DNA of 64,000 bases, taken from Gnetum montanum (Eukaryota; Streptophyta; Gnetopsida; Gnetales; Gnetaceae). The stretch spans positions 659,813-723,812 of the forward strand of contig MNCI01015796.1 in assembly GCA_015680685.1 (NCBI GenBank), in the 5' to 3' direction. Below, piece after piece: positions 24,122 through 35,479 of the stretch; the first letter of the stretch is position 1; the number at the start of each line of letters is the position of its first letter. Both the position numbers and the translations under genes were made by a program. The notes under the pieces were generated by a model that saw only the letters and a list, made by a program, of their open reading frames with translations, was not told the origin of the DNA and did not search any database.

Positions 24122-25200
24122 TTTCCTTTGAGCCTAATAGGATCTTATGATGGTGTAGAATGGTGTATTGACCCTAATTGCCTAGATCTTGAGCCTGAGA
24201 GTCTTTTTGACCACATAGCCTCTATTAAGAAACCTCTAGAATGGCCTGAAAGCCTAGTTAAAAACTTTGACCTAGAGGTTGGTAACGTAACTAAAGACTC
24301 TTTGGTTGAGGGTCCTATCATGACATAGAGTGGTGAGGAGAAAATCCTAGAACTAAGTTTCTCACTAGAACCTCAACAAGCTCAAGACATAACCAAGGTC
24401 CTATAAGACAACATTGAGGCCTTTACTTGGTCATATGAAGATATGCTAAGCCGAGACCCATACCTAGTACAACACAACATCATACTTGACTCTAGCATTA
24501 GACCAGTTAAGCAAATAGTACGCAAGATTAGACCTGATTTGTCCTTGGTGTTCCATGATAAAATCACAAAACTCTACCAACCTAGTTTCATTAGTGATAC
24601 TGACTACGTAGAATGGGTGTACAATATAGTGGTTGTTCCTAAGAATAACAAAAGTATCCATATTTGCATTGATAACTATGACCTAAATAAGGTGACCATC
24701 AAGGATGACTTCCCTTTCCCTAGTATTGATCAACTTTATTGATACTACAACTAGGCATGCCTTATTGTCCTTTATGGATGGGTTCTCAAGATATAACTAG
24801 ATCAGGATTAACCTAGAACATCAACTTAGCATAACCTTTATGACCCCTTTGGGTACCTTTTACTATATCATGATGCCCTTTGGCCTTAAGAATGCTAGAG
24901 AAACCTATAAAAGAGCCATGCTGTATATCTGTAGTGACTACATGCTAGGTTTGCTCAATGATTATATGGATAATATAGCCATTAAGTCCAAAGTGGCCAA
25001 TGATCATGTTAATGACCTAGATCTTGTGCTTAAATAATGCCTCAAGTATGAGCTTAGGATCAATCCCAAAAAGTGTGTTTTTGTCATCAAGACTAGTAAG
25101 ATTCTTGGCTTTGTAGTGTTTGAAGTAGCGATATGTGTCAATCCTAATAAAGTTAAGGCCATCTCCAACTTGGTAGCACCTACCAACCTTAAGGGGCTTT
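24122..25200 (+). pseudogene. Tat/Ogre-type reverse transcriptase, active site damaged
   Basis: Reverse transcriptase copies element RNA to DNA. The frames give FTWSYEDMLSRDPYLVQHNI, then RPVKQIVRKIRPDLS, VVVPKNNKSIHICIDNYDLN with KDDFPFPSID, and after a frame break TPLGTFYYIMMPFGLKNA followed by ETYKRAM; these are the successive blocks of a gypsy reverse transcriptase, and the wording is Tat-like. The catalytic YxDD box reads YMDN (24963-24974), so one catalytic Asp is Asn. The region continues to KYELRINPKKCVFVIKTSKI and LGFVV near 25130. At least three stops or shifts are present. The upstream frame 24128-24328 ends at a stop at 24326. Confidence 0.85.
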
Positions 25201-25720
25201 AGGGATTACAAGGTAGATTGAAATTTATTCATAAGTTTATAGCTAGGCTTATGAATAAGTTACAACCCATGCAACACTTACTTAAGAAAGGAATTCACTA
25301 TGAGTGGATGGCTCAATGCCAGGAGGCCTTTGAAAACCTTATGTAGGAGTTGATGCAACTACCAATAATCTATCATCCACAAGAGGGTAAACCATGTTAC
25401 ATCTACCTTGCTATCTCTAACATGTCCATTGCCTCTCTACTCTGTGAAAACATGATGATGGAGCAGAAATGACAATAAACTACCTTAGTCATGCAATAGT
25501 TACCCATGAGACTAGATACACTAAAGTGGAGAAGTATTGTCTCACACTAGTGTTTCATTGAAGAAGTGGAGATACTACCTCTTTAGAAGCTAAGTCAACA
25601 TCATTTGCAAAGATAACATACTCAGAGCCATAATGAACAATATCCATGAGAATAGTTGTATAGCCCAATGGAAAGCCATAACAATAGAGTTTTACCTTCA
25701 TTACATCTTTCAATCCTCAA
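25201..25720 (+). pseudogene. gypsy RNase H region, decayed
   Basis: Directly follows the polymerase: KFIHKFIARLMNKLQPMQHL (the connection region), then LKKGIHYEWMAQCQEAFENL, and PIIYHPQEGKPCYIYLAISN where a D-x-S active-site start would be expected; Ala-Ile-Ser stands there. Beyond 25470 the frame breaks up. Confidence 0.7.
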
Positions 25721-25829
25721 TGACAGGTTAAGCTATGGTCATACAACTCATGGTTTTACTTGTTGATGATCAAGCTATCATAGATCTTAAGTTCCTTGAT
25801 GAACATGTGAATACTGTTAGCCAAGTGCT

Positions 25830-26160
25830 TAAGGAATATGATAATGTCATGTACTTTAATAGAGCCTCAACTACCCATGGGGCCAATGTTGCTACCATCA
25901 TAATGTTCCCATCTGGTGAAATTTGATCCTTTGCCTACTATTTTGAGTTTTCATGTACCAACAAAATAGCAGAGTATGAGGGTTTGATCAGGGGAATGAT
26001 GGTAGCTCATGTCCTAGGAATCAAGTAATTAATGATTAAAGACAACTTACAACTTGTGGTCAACCAAGTAACCAAGGTATATGCATGCAAATACAAACAT
26101 TTATAACCTTACTATGACCTAGGGAAGTAATTATTGCAATAATTTATAGATGTTGACATC
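25830..26160 (+). pseudogene. second, archaeal-like RNase H (aRH) of the Tat lineage
   Basis: After the first RNase H the frame reads YFNRASTTHGANVATIIMFP then SCTNKIAEYEGLIRGMMVAH and LQLVVNQVTKVYACKY. The series D-G-A-S...G.G..L..P.G...N..AEYEAL...L..A is the mark of the additional RNase H found in Tat-lineage gypsy elements. The first catalytic Asp is changed (FDGA to FNRA); the Glu of AEYE is kept. No integrase follows, so the element is cut off here. Confidence 0.75.
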
Positions 26161-26169
26161 CAACATATA

Positions 26170-27555
26170 CTCCTTGTGGTTAATTTTATAATACCTTTGT
26201 ATTCACTTCTTTTTTCTTTCAATATCTAATTACATGTATACCTCTACATCCGTTGTCCTAATAGCTAGGAATCCTAAGGCCTATCTAATGGCTTTCACCT
26301 AGTAAAATATGGTAAAATATTTGATCTTAATAGTAGTAATTTCTTGTTAGTTGTTTCAAAATAGGTAGGTCTTGGCAAGGTACTAGTCTTCATTGGTGGA
26401 ACTAGTAGACCAAAGTGATGAAGTTGGTAGCTACTCCTATACCATACCCCTCATGAAGAAAACTCCAAGAATGATTCAAAGTTTACCTCTCGTGTGATCA
26501 AACATTATATCTCCGTAGATCTTATCTTTAGTAGAGAAACTCCATTCCAGGTCATATCTAGGCTTAGCCTAGGAGTGGATACTTCATCCCACCTAGATTG
26601 ACCAATCTATGCAATAGAAATTCAGCAAAATGATTTTACTTGTTGTTTGTCTTTAAGAGACTCAATTGCCTATGTTACCTCAGGTTTCTACTATGGGTAA
26701 TACTCATGTTATTATTCTCATCCTTCTCTTAGATGGTTTTCACTTCTCTATGAAGTCAATCCCATTTATTAACCTCTTTTAGATATCATCTACAATCACA
26801 TGGATGATTATTCTTTAGCATTTAATTACTTAACTTTAACCCTTGTTATCAATAATCATTCCTAAATTGGCCTATTATTAACACTCCTAAGTAATTGTAG
26901 GTTATTACTTTACAAGTCCTAAGATAGCTATGTTATTATTAAATTATTAATATGTTACCCATTTTTATTATTACTATCTTAGCCATTCAAAAATATGGTA
27001 TTTCTTATGTGTTGAAAATTACAAATTTCTCTCCTTCATAATGTAAATAATGAATCCATGAGCACATAGTTTTTTGAATGCTTAAAATCAAGTTTTTAGA
27101 TCATAAAATATTAATAATAAAATCTCTAGGCTCTAAGAATGACAAAACTTCCCTCTTTTTGAGTGAAAATGGGAAATTTTTTATAACACCCTATGCATAC
27201 TTATAATATTTATTTTACCATGTCAATGCTAATGTATCAATAGGATTATGATGAAAAAGAACACTATGTCTATAATGTAGTGTTGACATGACCAATGGTG
27301 AAAATTTTATTTTAAATTTCTATTCTATTTTTGTAAATTTTGAAGCAATAAGGGGGTTGAATGAGAGCCATAAGAAGGATCTAAACATAAGGATAGTATG
27401 ATGACATCCAATTAGAACTTCATAAAGTTAGTGAAGGATAAATAATGTGAATAGGGATTATTTCATGAGAGCTTCATGATAACATGAATAAGAAGTAATT
27501 ATGTATTCAAACCTAGAGTAATCTTTGCATGATTCAGATATGTAGAGGTGATGCA
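26170..27555. other. non-coding AT-rich stretch
   Basis: Nothing recognisable on either strand. Its right end leads into the repeat that served as target for the three-LTR element. Confidence 0.4.
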
Positions 27556-27860
27556 TAGACTAGATTTTTAAGGGTCATGCAAGTGGGTCCTCCTCAAAGT
27601 AGGCTTTAGTTCTTTGTATCCTTGCATAGCTAAAGTGCCCATAGACACATTGGAGATTAAATGCTAATCATGTCTACATGTGACACCCACATAACTATTA
27701 CCATTAGAATCATGCACTATACTAAAAAACATTAGGTACACAATCATATACAATAGTGAGGTGAATAATAAAGTAAGAAGGAATTGTATAGATTAAGATG
27801 TGAGATACTTTATCATGTCCAAAATAAGCCCTTATGTCAATTATGGTTCAAATGACCATC
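27556..27860. repeat. left half of the target repeat of the three-LTR element
   Basis: Matches 62500-62810 in the same direction, for example 'atgcaagtggrtcct', 'tgaggtgaataat' and 'catgtccataata'-like words. The right half continues at 47284. The repeat was split by insertion of the element at 27866-47283. Confidence 0.7.
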
Positions 27861-27865
27861 ATACC

Positions 27866-27975
27866 TGATGAAGCCTCTTCCTTGGGTTGCATCGATGGGA
27901 TGCCATTGATGTAATCCTATCGACATGATTCAGTCGATGCATGGTCTAATGTATTGACGTGACCCCATCAACTTA
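27866..27975. promoter_or_regulatory. repeated TTGACGTGA/ATCGACATGA-type motifs in U3
   Basis: About six imperfect copies of an 8-9 base word (ATCGATG, TTGATGTAA, ATCGACATGA, GTCGATGCA, TTGACGTGA, ATCAACTTA) lie 12-20 bases apart just upstream of the TATA box. The pattern is kept in LTR-B (42590-42690), LTR-C (46445-46535) and the minus-strand LTR (61415-61530). TGACGT is a known bZIP (TGA factor) core; a role as enhancer is inferred. Confidence 0.5.
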
Positions 27976-27990
27976 GTATTTTTCTTTGCC

Positions 27991-27998
27991 TATAAATA
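27991..27998 (+). promoter_or_regulatory. TATA box of LTR-A
   Basis: TATAAATA in the shared context 'ctttgccTATAAATA'. The same box is at 42707-42714 in LTR-B and 46548-46555 in LTR-C. Confidence 0.7.
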
Positions 27999-29042
27999 CA
28001 CATTTACCAGCCACCTTTATGGTAATTCATAGTTAGTATCATAGTGAAGCTCTTACATTTTGTTCATTCAACAATTAGAATATTTTCAAAGTACCCATAG
28101 TAGGAGTGAGAAGTGTACATATCTTTACTCAAACACTGATATATCTAAGCACCTCAGTATGACTAGCAATAAAGATGAGATTTCTTCACAAACCTTGCAG
28201 TATTTGGAATTAGCTTAATGTTTACTTAATGCATTTGTTATTTGAGTAATTTAATTTAATGCATAAAATTTATTAATTAAATAGAAATTAATTAAAGCAC
28301 ATAAGTACAATCATTTTGAGCATACATTAATGTTTGGAAATCCCAGTAGTGTTTAATGCTTGGTAACCTAGTAATGTTGCAATGTGGTTTAGCATGTGTA
28401 TGGTAATGGAAACTGTTGGCACATTTGGCCATTTCATGAAGCAGACTTAAACTAGTTGAGAATTTGTGAAGAAGTAGCTTAATTTTCAGCTAGTGAGAAA
28501 GAGAATAAGTGCACAAAAGACATTCTCATATTTAAAAATATGAGAAAAGCTTACATAGCCCTGGTTGATAAATACGGAATCACTTTATAATTCACTAAGG
28601 TTTATAGATGAATATTGCAAGTTCAGCAGTCTGGATAGGGTGAAGTTATTTGTAAAATTTAAGAATATATTTCTCTGTAAGTAAAATGTTTTTCTCTGAA
28701 AGGAAAAAGTGAAATGCTGCAAAATGAAGGAGATGCTCTGTATTATTGTAAGAGACCAGGGTAGTATAGCAACCCATTATCCCACAGGACAGTTTCAAGC
28801 AATGTACTCTGCAGAAATAAACATTCATGTAGAAAGACAGAAACAGGTTCCCCCAGCACTTTGCCACTGGAATCCCCATTCTCTGTGACCATTGCTGTAC
28901 CGAAAAATATAGGAAAATAAAAACAAAAATCTGCAATGACAAGAAACCAGAGAGGACCTCCAAAATGGCACTGAACAAAGCACAGAAACAGTTGCTGAAT
29001 ACTTGCAGAAACAGGGTTAAACACAAAAGGAAAAACGCAGTA

Positions 29043-29273
29043 TCAATGGTAACAAAAACGTAGGGATGCTTGCTGCTGAAATTGACCAAGAAAATGCCAA
29101 AAATCACTCCATATTCTATTTGCAATTTTGTCAAACACTTGCCACGGAGGGTTTCTTTGTTTTGTTTTCATATTAAGCTTAATTTCCTGGCCAAAGACTA
29201 CAGAAAATGAATAAAGCAGGGCCAGAACGCAGCCGATTGCTACGCCTACGCCTTTGCCTGCAACTCCAAACAA
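29043..29273 (-). CDS. short minus-strand open frame with signal-like N-terminus, doubtful
   Basis: The frame reads LFGVAGKGVGVAIGCVLALL followed by YSFSVVFGQE, which has the shape of a signal peptide (short basic start, hydrophobic core, small residues before QE). It has no ATG at its start (TTG after a TAA stop). Pyrimidine-rich sequence ending in CAG precedes it on the minus strand, so an exon of a captured gene is possible. No family recognised. Low confidence. Confidence 0.2.
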   Translation of the reverse strand: MFGVAGKGVGVAIGCVLALLYSFSVVFGQEIKLNMKTKQRNPPWQVFDKIANRIWSDFWHFLGQFQQQASLRFCYH

Positions 29274-29480
29274 TTATGAGCAAAAACTGCAAAACAAAAA
29301 TACGAATGCGCTGGACTTGGACACTGTCCACGAATAGGGGCAAGATACCATTGCTGAAGGTTCTTAGATTCAAGTCAGTGCACCGTTGATATGAGCAAGT
29401 TAGTAACTATGCCAAGCTCTGCAAAAAAGCTGTTCCAACTGCAATCGCGTTTGTGGGGGTTCAATAGTTGACACACAGCC

Positions 29481-29741
29481 ATGGCGGACGCGGAAGACGT
29501 GGAGAAGGCGGCAACAAAGCAACAGCAGGGTTTGGGCGACGTCAGCAACAAACCAATGGCGGTAATCGCGACCTTGGGCCAATCCGATGCAGAGCGGTGG
29601 CAGAGAAATAACGGACGGAGCAGTTCGGTAGCGGTGGCACACAAATCGCAGGAGGGAGCGCGCACAGAAGGAGCAAGCAAAGCAACGCGGTTAACCACAT
29701 TACAAAACATTTACATTTGCAATATATTCACCCTCCCATAA
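29481..29741 (+). CDS. CG-rich open frame in the insertion, product unknown
   Basis: An 86-codon frame opens with ATG at 29481 in a favourable plant context (cagccATGGCGG). It begins MADAEDVEKAATKQQQGL, acidic then rich in Gln, Ala and Ser, with no membrane segment or known motif. The block 29450-29690 is strikingly rich in G, C and CG compared with the rest of the window, unlike decayed repeat DNA. It could be the first exon of a captured host gene or simply LTR promoter sequence; the frame ends in AT-rich sequence. A minus-strand frame overlaps (29375-29710), and I cannot decide firmly between them; codon style favours plus. Confidence 0.3.
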   Translation: MADAEDVEKAATKQQQGLGDVSNKPMAVIATLGQSDAERWQRNNGRSSSVAVAHKSQEGARTEGASKATRLTTLQNIYICNIFTLP

Positions 29742-30305
29742 AGTTAACGTATTCGCTATCCTATGAAGTTAATTTTATAACTTATTATATTTCTAAAAAA
29801 ACAACAACAAAAACGTAGCCTCAAAGATAATATTGATAATCAGCGTGAGTTTATTATCATTAGAAGAAAATGTTGAAAGAAGATTAAAGAATGAATGTTC
29901 GCTTTGTCAAATATGATATTTGCATTGTCAATTGAATATGGAGGCAACATAAACTTATCCAAAGCTTATGAAGATGGATGATGAAATGAGCAACAACTCC
30001 ATGGTTACTATCTTTACTACTATGATATAAATAAAATATTTTATGATTTAAAAAATGATGAAAAGCCAGTTATGAAATATTTTTGTAACATCCTATAAAA
30101 GGAGACATTTGGCTATTATTCCTATGGAAGTTGTAACTTCCTATGATAGTTACAATTATAATATTTTATCATGAAGACACTTGTCAACTGTAGCATTTTT
30201 ATCTCTTTTATGGTTGAAACCACCTAAAATTATTGTAACTTACCTAACTTGTTGGGCAAGTAACCTCCTAACTTGTTGGCCAAGTAATCTCCTAATTGGT
30301 TAGTC

Positions 30306-30757
30306 NNNNNNNNNNNNNNNNNNNNNNNNNNNNNNNNNNNNNNNNNNNNNNNNNNNNNNNNNNNNNNNNNNNNNNNNNNNNNNNNNNNNNNNNNNNNNNN
30401 NNNNNNNNNNNNNNNNNNNNNNNNNNNNNNNNNNNNNNNNNNNNNNNNNNNNNNNNNNNNNNNNNNNNNNNNNNNNNNNNNNNNNNNNNNNNNNNNNNNN
30501 NNNNNNNNNNNNNNNNNNNNNNNNNNNNNNNNNNNNNNNNNNNNNNNNNNNNNNNNNNNNNNNNNNNNNNNNNNNNNNNNNNNNNNNNNNNNNNNNNNNN
30601 NNNNNNNNNNNNNNNNNNNNNNNNNNNNNNNNNNNNNNNNNNNNNNNNNNNNNNNNNNNNNNNNNNNNNNNNNNNNNNNNNNNNNNNNNNNNNNNNNNNN
30701 NNNNNNNNNNNNNNNNNNNNNNNNNNNNNNNNNNNNNNNNNNNNNNNNNNNNNNNNN
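30306..30757. other. assembly gap (452 N)
   Basis: Undetermined bases within the 3.2-kb insertion. Just before the gap a 27-base word, starting 'aacttgttgg', is repeated in tandem (about 30246 and 30273), which may explain the failure to assemble. Confidence 0.95.
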
Positions 30758-31955
30758 TTTAGTAGTAAATTTCGTTATTGTGCAACGTTTGGGAACTGCT
30801 ATTGGGTTGTTGAAAGAGAGCCTCTGTTTGTAGTCACGCGTGGAACAATCTAGTAGTCAAGAGGGTTCAGAAAATCTTTGGTATTTTGATGGGACCAGAA
30901 TAGCTTCTTTATCTTTAAAGTGATTTTCCATGTTATTTCAATCAGAAATTGTCAAGTCTTTTAAAGGTTCTGTTTGAATGCAATCGTTGACATCTATTAT
31001 CTAGTCAAAATGGAGTCTCGTACGTGGTAGTTTACGCAGCAATTTTTGGTAGCATAATAGGATTGTCTTGAAGATATTGCTTGTTTGAGCCTTGGAAGTT
31101 TGAACAATTCGTAGATATTGAATTTGGGATAGCTTTATTGCGAAGTGTTTACTCGTGTCATTTTACCTTGTTTAAATATTTGAGGTCTACACAAATCTGC
31201 TTTCTTTTCTTTTTTGCTTATTTCCATCGAATCTTGCTCTATTTCTAGTTTTCTTGTGGAACTATCTCTTTCTCTGGGGAAAATTAGGAGTAGATTGCAG
31301 AGTTGTGCTCAAATGTTTTTGCAAAATTTTATTTTTTACAAGTAGGTATTATAAGGACCACGTAGACTTGGCAGTTGAACAAAATAGGAAATTTTCAACA
31401 ACTCACAATATTGGACAAAGTTGGCTGAATCTCTTTAAAGTAAGTCATTTGTAGTTCACACACAACGAATTTGTCACATTTCTCACAACCGCACGCCGCA
31501 ACAGCACACACACATACTCACATTAGCTACTGAGTCTATTTGGAGGTATCTGGGCCTTGGTGTAGCCAGAGACCAGCAGGCACCTAAATCCTGTTCGAGG
31601 ATACTTGTTGGCGGTCGTGTCCCAAATGGTCGCCAACAGAAACGAATGCTTATGTTAGGATTAGTTAAGTCATTAGCTAGTTATTATATTAATCAAACAT
31701 TTAATTACTTTATTTTCTAATACTTTGGTATTTAAACAATAAATATAAAATGATAAAAATCATTTGCCTTAGTTACACTTAAGCATACACTTGCACTTCA
31801 CAAGTGAAACTAAGAAGACAATGATCACATCCATTAGATTCACTTCCTCAACCCAATGTACTTAGAGAGCTAAAGTCTATGGAATTCGACTAGATCACTT
31901 AGTGAATGTTAGTGATTCATATGGTTGGCCATAGGGACTGCTCACTACTCATGAT

Positions 31956-31975
31956 TGGCATCGTTTCTAGGGACT
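31956..31975 (+). other. primer binding site, tRNA-Asp type (Athila-like)
   Basis: TGGCATCGTTTCTAGGGACT follows the LTR end by two bases. The Athila-type site is TGGCGCCGTTGCCGGGGA, complementary to the 3' end of tRNA-Asp; most differences here are C-to-T or G-to-A, as expected from decay of methylated sites. This fixes LTR-A as the 5' LTR and the element's direction. Confidence 0.75.
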
Positions 31976-32189
31976 TTAGTTAGCTACATTTGCTATCTAG
32001 GAGTTAGTGAAATTATTCAAAGATGTTGTAATAAACCTTAAAGTCACAATCATTAAAAAATAATAATAATAGTAAAAGCACACTATTTTTATTTCCAACT
32101 AAAATGTCTTCTTCTCATAAGGTTGAATCTCTATTGCTGTTCAAGCATACTTCCAATCAACAAAGGCATGAAGGATCAAAACCACTAGT

Positions 32190-34640
32190 GCCCTAATAAT
32201 GTAGAGTGGTATATGCTCCTTCCGATGAGTATGTGCTCGACTTCACCTTTATCTTGCATTAGGATGAACAATTGTAGTGGAGGAACATGGAGGGAAACAT
32301 TGTGTTACCATCCAATCAATCAATTTCTACAATGTTGCTCTAAACTCTTATGAGATTGGGCATCCCTAGGCTTAGTGTTAAATATGTTGTGCAAGATCAT
32401 AGCTATCAGGATTATCATCCCACTAAGGCACAACACAAGAAAGATCAGCAACAAGAGATGTGTTATGAAGCATCAAAGAGGAAATGATTCACAAATCCCT
32501 TATTCTTGTTGGGCCAAAAGAAGGGAAGGATGTATTTTCTGGGGATTCTCAATTCACCGACTCTCCTCCCCTTTTCTTTGATAAGGATGCCTTATACCAA
32601 AACTTACAATCCACTATAAAAAATATTGGTTTGAGAAATAATGGGTCCCATGACCATGCGGGCTTTAAAGGTGGGAATCAAGGTAGGAACATGAATAAGC
32701 ACCATGATGACAATAAGCATGGTTATCATGGTCATGATCAAAGAAGAGAGGATTGTAGGCATCGTGCTGGTGCTAGCTCTCCTCCCCCTTCATATTTGAC
32801 ATTATCATCTTCGTCCTCTTCTATCTCTAATCAAAGTCACAAAGGACATGACCATGATGGAGGTGACTGATGGGATAGAGGTAATCATAGGGTCCACTAG
32901 ACTAGTAGAGACCAAGGATGTTGTTAATGAAGGGAGGTCCACCACCATGAAAGAAGGGACACTAGAGAAAATCATAAACATCATGGTCATCACAAGGGCT
33001 ATGACTATGATGAGCCCTTTCTTGTAATAAGAAACATGTTGAATATTGCAGAGGTTGTGAGAATCCTAATGAGACATGTGAAAGATAACAAATTAAGATG
33101 TTGGATAGGAACAATATCTCTAAGTTCGAAGGGGGATACAAATCAAATTCATAAAATCATCTTCAGGCCTTTCATGATGCTTGTGCCTTATAGAACATTG
33201 AAAATGAATGAAAAAAGCTAAAGCCATTCCCAAGGACACTAATTAAGGAGGCTAAAAGGTGGTACTAGTCCTTAGAACTAGAATCAATCAGACAATGGAG
33301 TACGATGATTAAACTCTTCAATGACAAGTATCAGATGTAGTCCTGAGTGTCCAATCTAAGGAAGTAGATTCAAAGGTGAAAACAAAAACACATGAATCCT
33401 TGGATGCAGCCATTGGTAGATATTACTCTCTATTGCACAAGTGCCTAGGCCATGGATTTTCTCAAGGAAAGTAGTTCCACCATATCATATATGAGCTCTA
33501 AATAGAAATAAGAAGAACTATTAGGGTCTATGCCTAATGGAAATTTTTAGAGCATACAACCCATTAGATCCAAAGGCTAACTGAGTAAGTGGCCAAAGAA
33601 AAGACAAGTTGTGAAGAAAGGAAAAATTTGGACTACAACTAGGATCCTTCCATCTAAAAAAAGAAAGTATGATTCTATAATGACAAGAAGAAGGAATCAC
33701 TTGATGAAGTGGTGTAGTGTAAAACCTTGTCAATCCAAAACTCTATTTCTGAAATATCGACCAAGGTAGATAGAATGTGGGATTCTTTAGATGAAAACTT
33801 TCAAAATACTCTTAGAATTACAAAAGAATCCAAACAACAAGGTAGCAGTCATAACTGAAGAAGAATGAAAGAGGTTGAACATGCCTTCTAAAGGAGTAAG
33901 GGCAAAGCTACTAGCATTGAAGAGGTTGCAAAATTTGAGATAGATGATGATGGTGGATGTGACATCTACCACTATGAGCATCCTAAGGGATGTTACCCCA
34001 TTTTTTCACACTTGGAAGAGTCTACAATGTACGAGCTAAATCGTAGATTTGCAAGAAGGCAAGAACTTAGGAGGTTGCCTTATCCTCAAGGCAACTACAG
34101 GGAGTTCCACTAACACCAAGCCTACTATCCAAGTGGAGCTCCATCCCAACCTCATGAGTAGTATTAGCAATGGTAGCATCCACAATCATGGGGGATACAA
34201 TCACCAATGTAATAGTACCCTTACCAACAACCAAATCCCTATGGGTACTATGTTTAGCAATCGATTTCTCTGTGTGACTCTTCTAGTTATGCCTGCTTTC
34301 AACATCATGAGTACCCTCCTGAATATTATAGAGCTTAATTTCCAAGAGTAGAATCCCCATTTCTATTCTACCCTCCTCATCCTTATATACCTATACCTCT
34401 ACCCTTAACTCAATTGCCATCATCTCCATCCATACAGGGTGAATTCCTACCTAGCCATAGAAAATAAATGCCATGAGGACTGTTAACTTATAGTTGGCTC
34501 CATAGCAAAGTGGTTCAAAGAATAAACCCTAAAAGGACCTTTCTTCCAAACTAGCAATCCTTCTAAGCCATCACATACACCTGTGGCTAATGACCCTACT
34601 TCTCCCTCATCCTCTACAACCTCATCTGAGGTTTTTTAAA
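32190..34640 (+). pseudogene. gag: Athila-like gag, broken
   Basis: The particle protein. An N-terminal part contains a His- and Asp-rich segment (about 32640-33010). The gag core follows: SKFEGGYKSNS near 33120, then PFPRTLIKEAKRWY and SLELESIRQWSTMIKLFNDK (about 33220-33330), the typical E..RWY..L...SI..W..M..F...Y pattern of the retrotransposon gag domain. A decayed zinc knuckle, CDIYHYEHPKGC (33958-33993), has Tyr for the second Cys. Pro- and Tyr-rich sequence continues to about 34640. Stops and frame changes are many. A second gag fragment of the same family is at 49771-50961. Confidence 0.75.
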
Positions 34641-34699
34641 ATCAAATGCTTCCCAAAGTACATACTATGATGTTGACCCATGAAGTCATGGATTAGATT

Positions 34700-35040
34700 A
34701 AGGCTGGCCATCTTCCTATAAAAAGATCTGATCCTAGGATTCCTCTCATTTATTTGCAAATCATAGGGAATGTACCTTGCAAGGCTTTTTTAGACTCAAG
34801 TTCTAGTATGTTTTTGATTTCTCATGAAATGTACAAAGCCTGGAACCAATCTCCACTCAAGAAGAGCAACTTTCATCTTGAGTTGGTAAATCATTCCATC
34901 ACTATTTCCTTAGGATTCTTGGAGGACATTATGACCATCATATATGGGCAGTTCTATCCTACTAATTTCCTAATGATTTGTGTTAATAATTGCAAGGGGA
35001 AATTCCCAATCATCGTGGGAACAGCTTAGTTGAGCACAAT
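34700..35040 (+). pseudogene. aspartic protease domain of the Athila-like element
   Basis: The frame reads PLIYLQIIGNVPCKAFLDSS then SSMFLISHEMYKAW, where FLDSSSS is the retropepsin active site D-[ST]-G-[AS] with Gly replaced by Ser, which should abolish activity. It closes with KGKFPIIVGTA, in place of the usual I-I-L-G-R. A stop follows directly after GTA. Confidence 0.78.
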
Positions 35041-35479
35041 AGATGCATGACTATGAATTGGAGACATTTCCTTAGAAATTTTCAAGGAAAATGAATTTGG
35101 TAAGATTGGGAGGAAGCACATTCCATGCATTATGTATAGTGACATAGGGTGCAACCGTGTGCAAAAATTAAGATCTATAAAAAGCACATCTATCACAACA
35201 TGCAAACAGTATGTTGATGTGATAGAAATTCAAAGGTGTTTATACATAGTAGCCATAAAATAGGAGGTCACATAGTGGCTAATAATTAAACCTCATAGCA
35301 ACTAAAAAATATGCATGGAACCAACTGAGATCCTTATGAGTGCCAAGATTGAAGGCATGGATGAATTGGAGCAAGTTCATTATCAAATTTCTAATGGTGA
35401 ACCTTATGAAACTAATCAGGAAGAGTTGGAGATCCTTGAAAGCTTTAAATAGGATCCCCTTAAGCTAAAACCTTTACCA

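Larger units (their letters stand above)
28414..31638. mobile_element. 3.2-kb insertion inside LTR-A
   Basis: LTR-B and LTR-C are continuous where LTR-A is broken. The insert is flanked by the 5-bp duplication GAAAC (28409-28413 and 31639-31643). Its ends are inverted: TGTTGGCACATTTGG at the left, TGTTGGCGACCATTTGG read inward from the right. TG...CA ends and a 5-bp duplication are typical of LTR-retrotransposon integration, so a very long solo LTR or a non-autonomous element is likely. A TATA-like TATAAAAGGA near 30096 would fit a promoter. No retroelement protein is visible. A 452-base run of N (30306-30757) hides part. CG dinucleotides are more frequent than elsewhere, consistent with youth. 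Confidence 0.8.
27866..31953 (+). repeat. LTR-A (5' LTR), interrupted
   Basis: Net length about 858 bp once the 3225-bp insertion and one 5-bp duplicate are removed, close to 866 bp and 861 bp for LTR-B and -C. U3 carries short repeats around TTGACGTGA/ATCGACATGA, and a TATA box lies at 27991-27998. The end reads CTCATGA, then the primer site. Confidence 0.82.

Noticed and set aside
28646-29134. 162-codon minus-strand frame rich in Phe, Leu and Ser, membrane-like
   Set aside because: AT-rich minus-strand composition makes hydrophobic frames by chance; another long frame overlaps it (28743-29024) and no motif is seen.
30296-30853. 185-codon open frame
   Set aside because: It runs through 452 undetermined bases and has no real content.
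28414-31638. hAT, Mutator or CACTA transposon
   Set aside because: The target duplication is 5 bp, not 8, 9 or 3, and the ends are TG...CA; LTR-type integration fits better.
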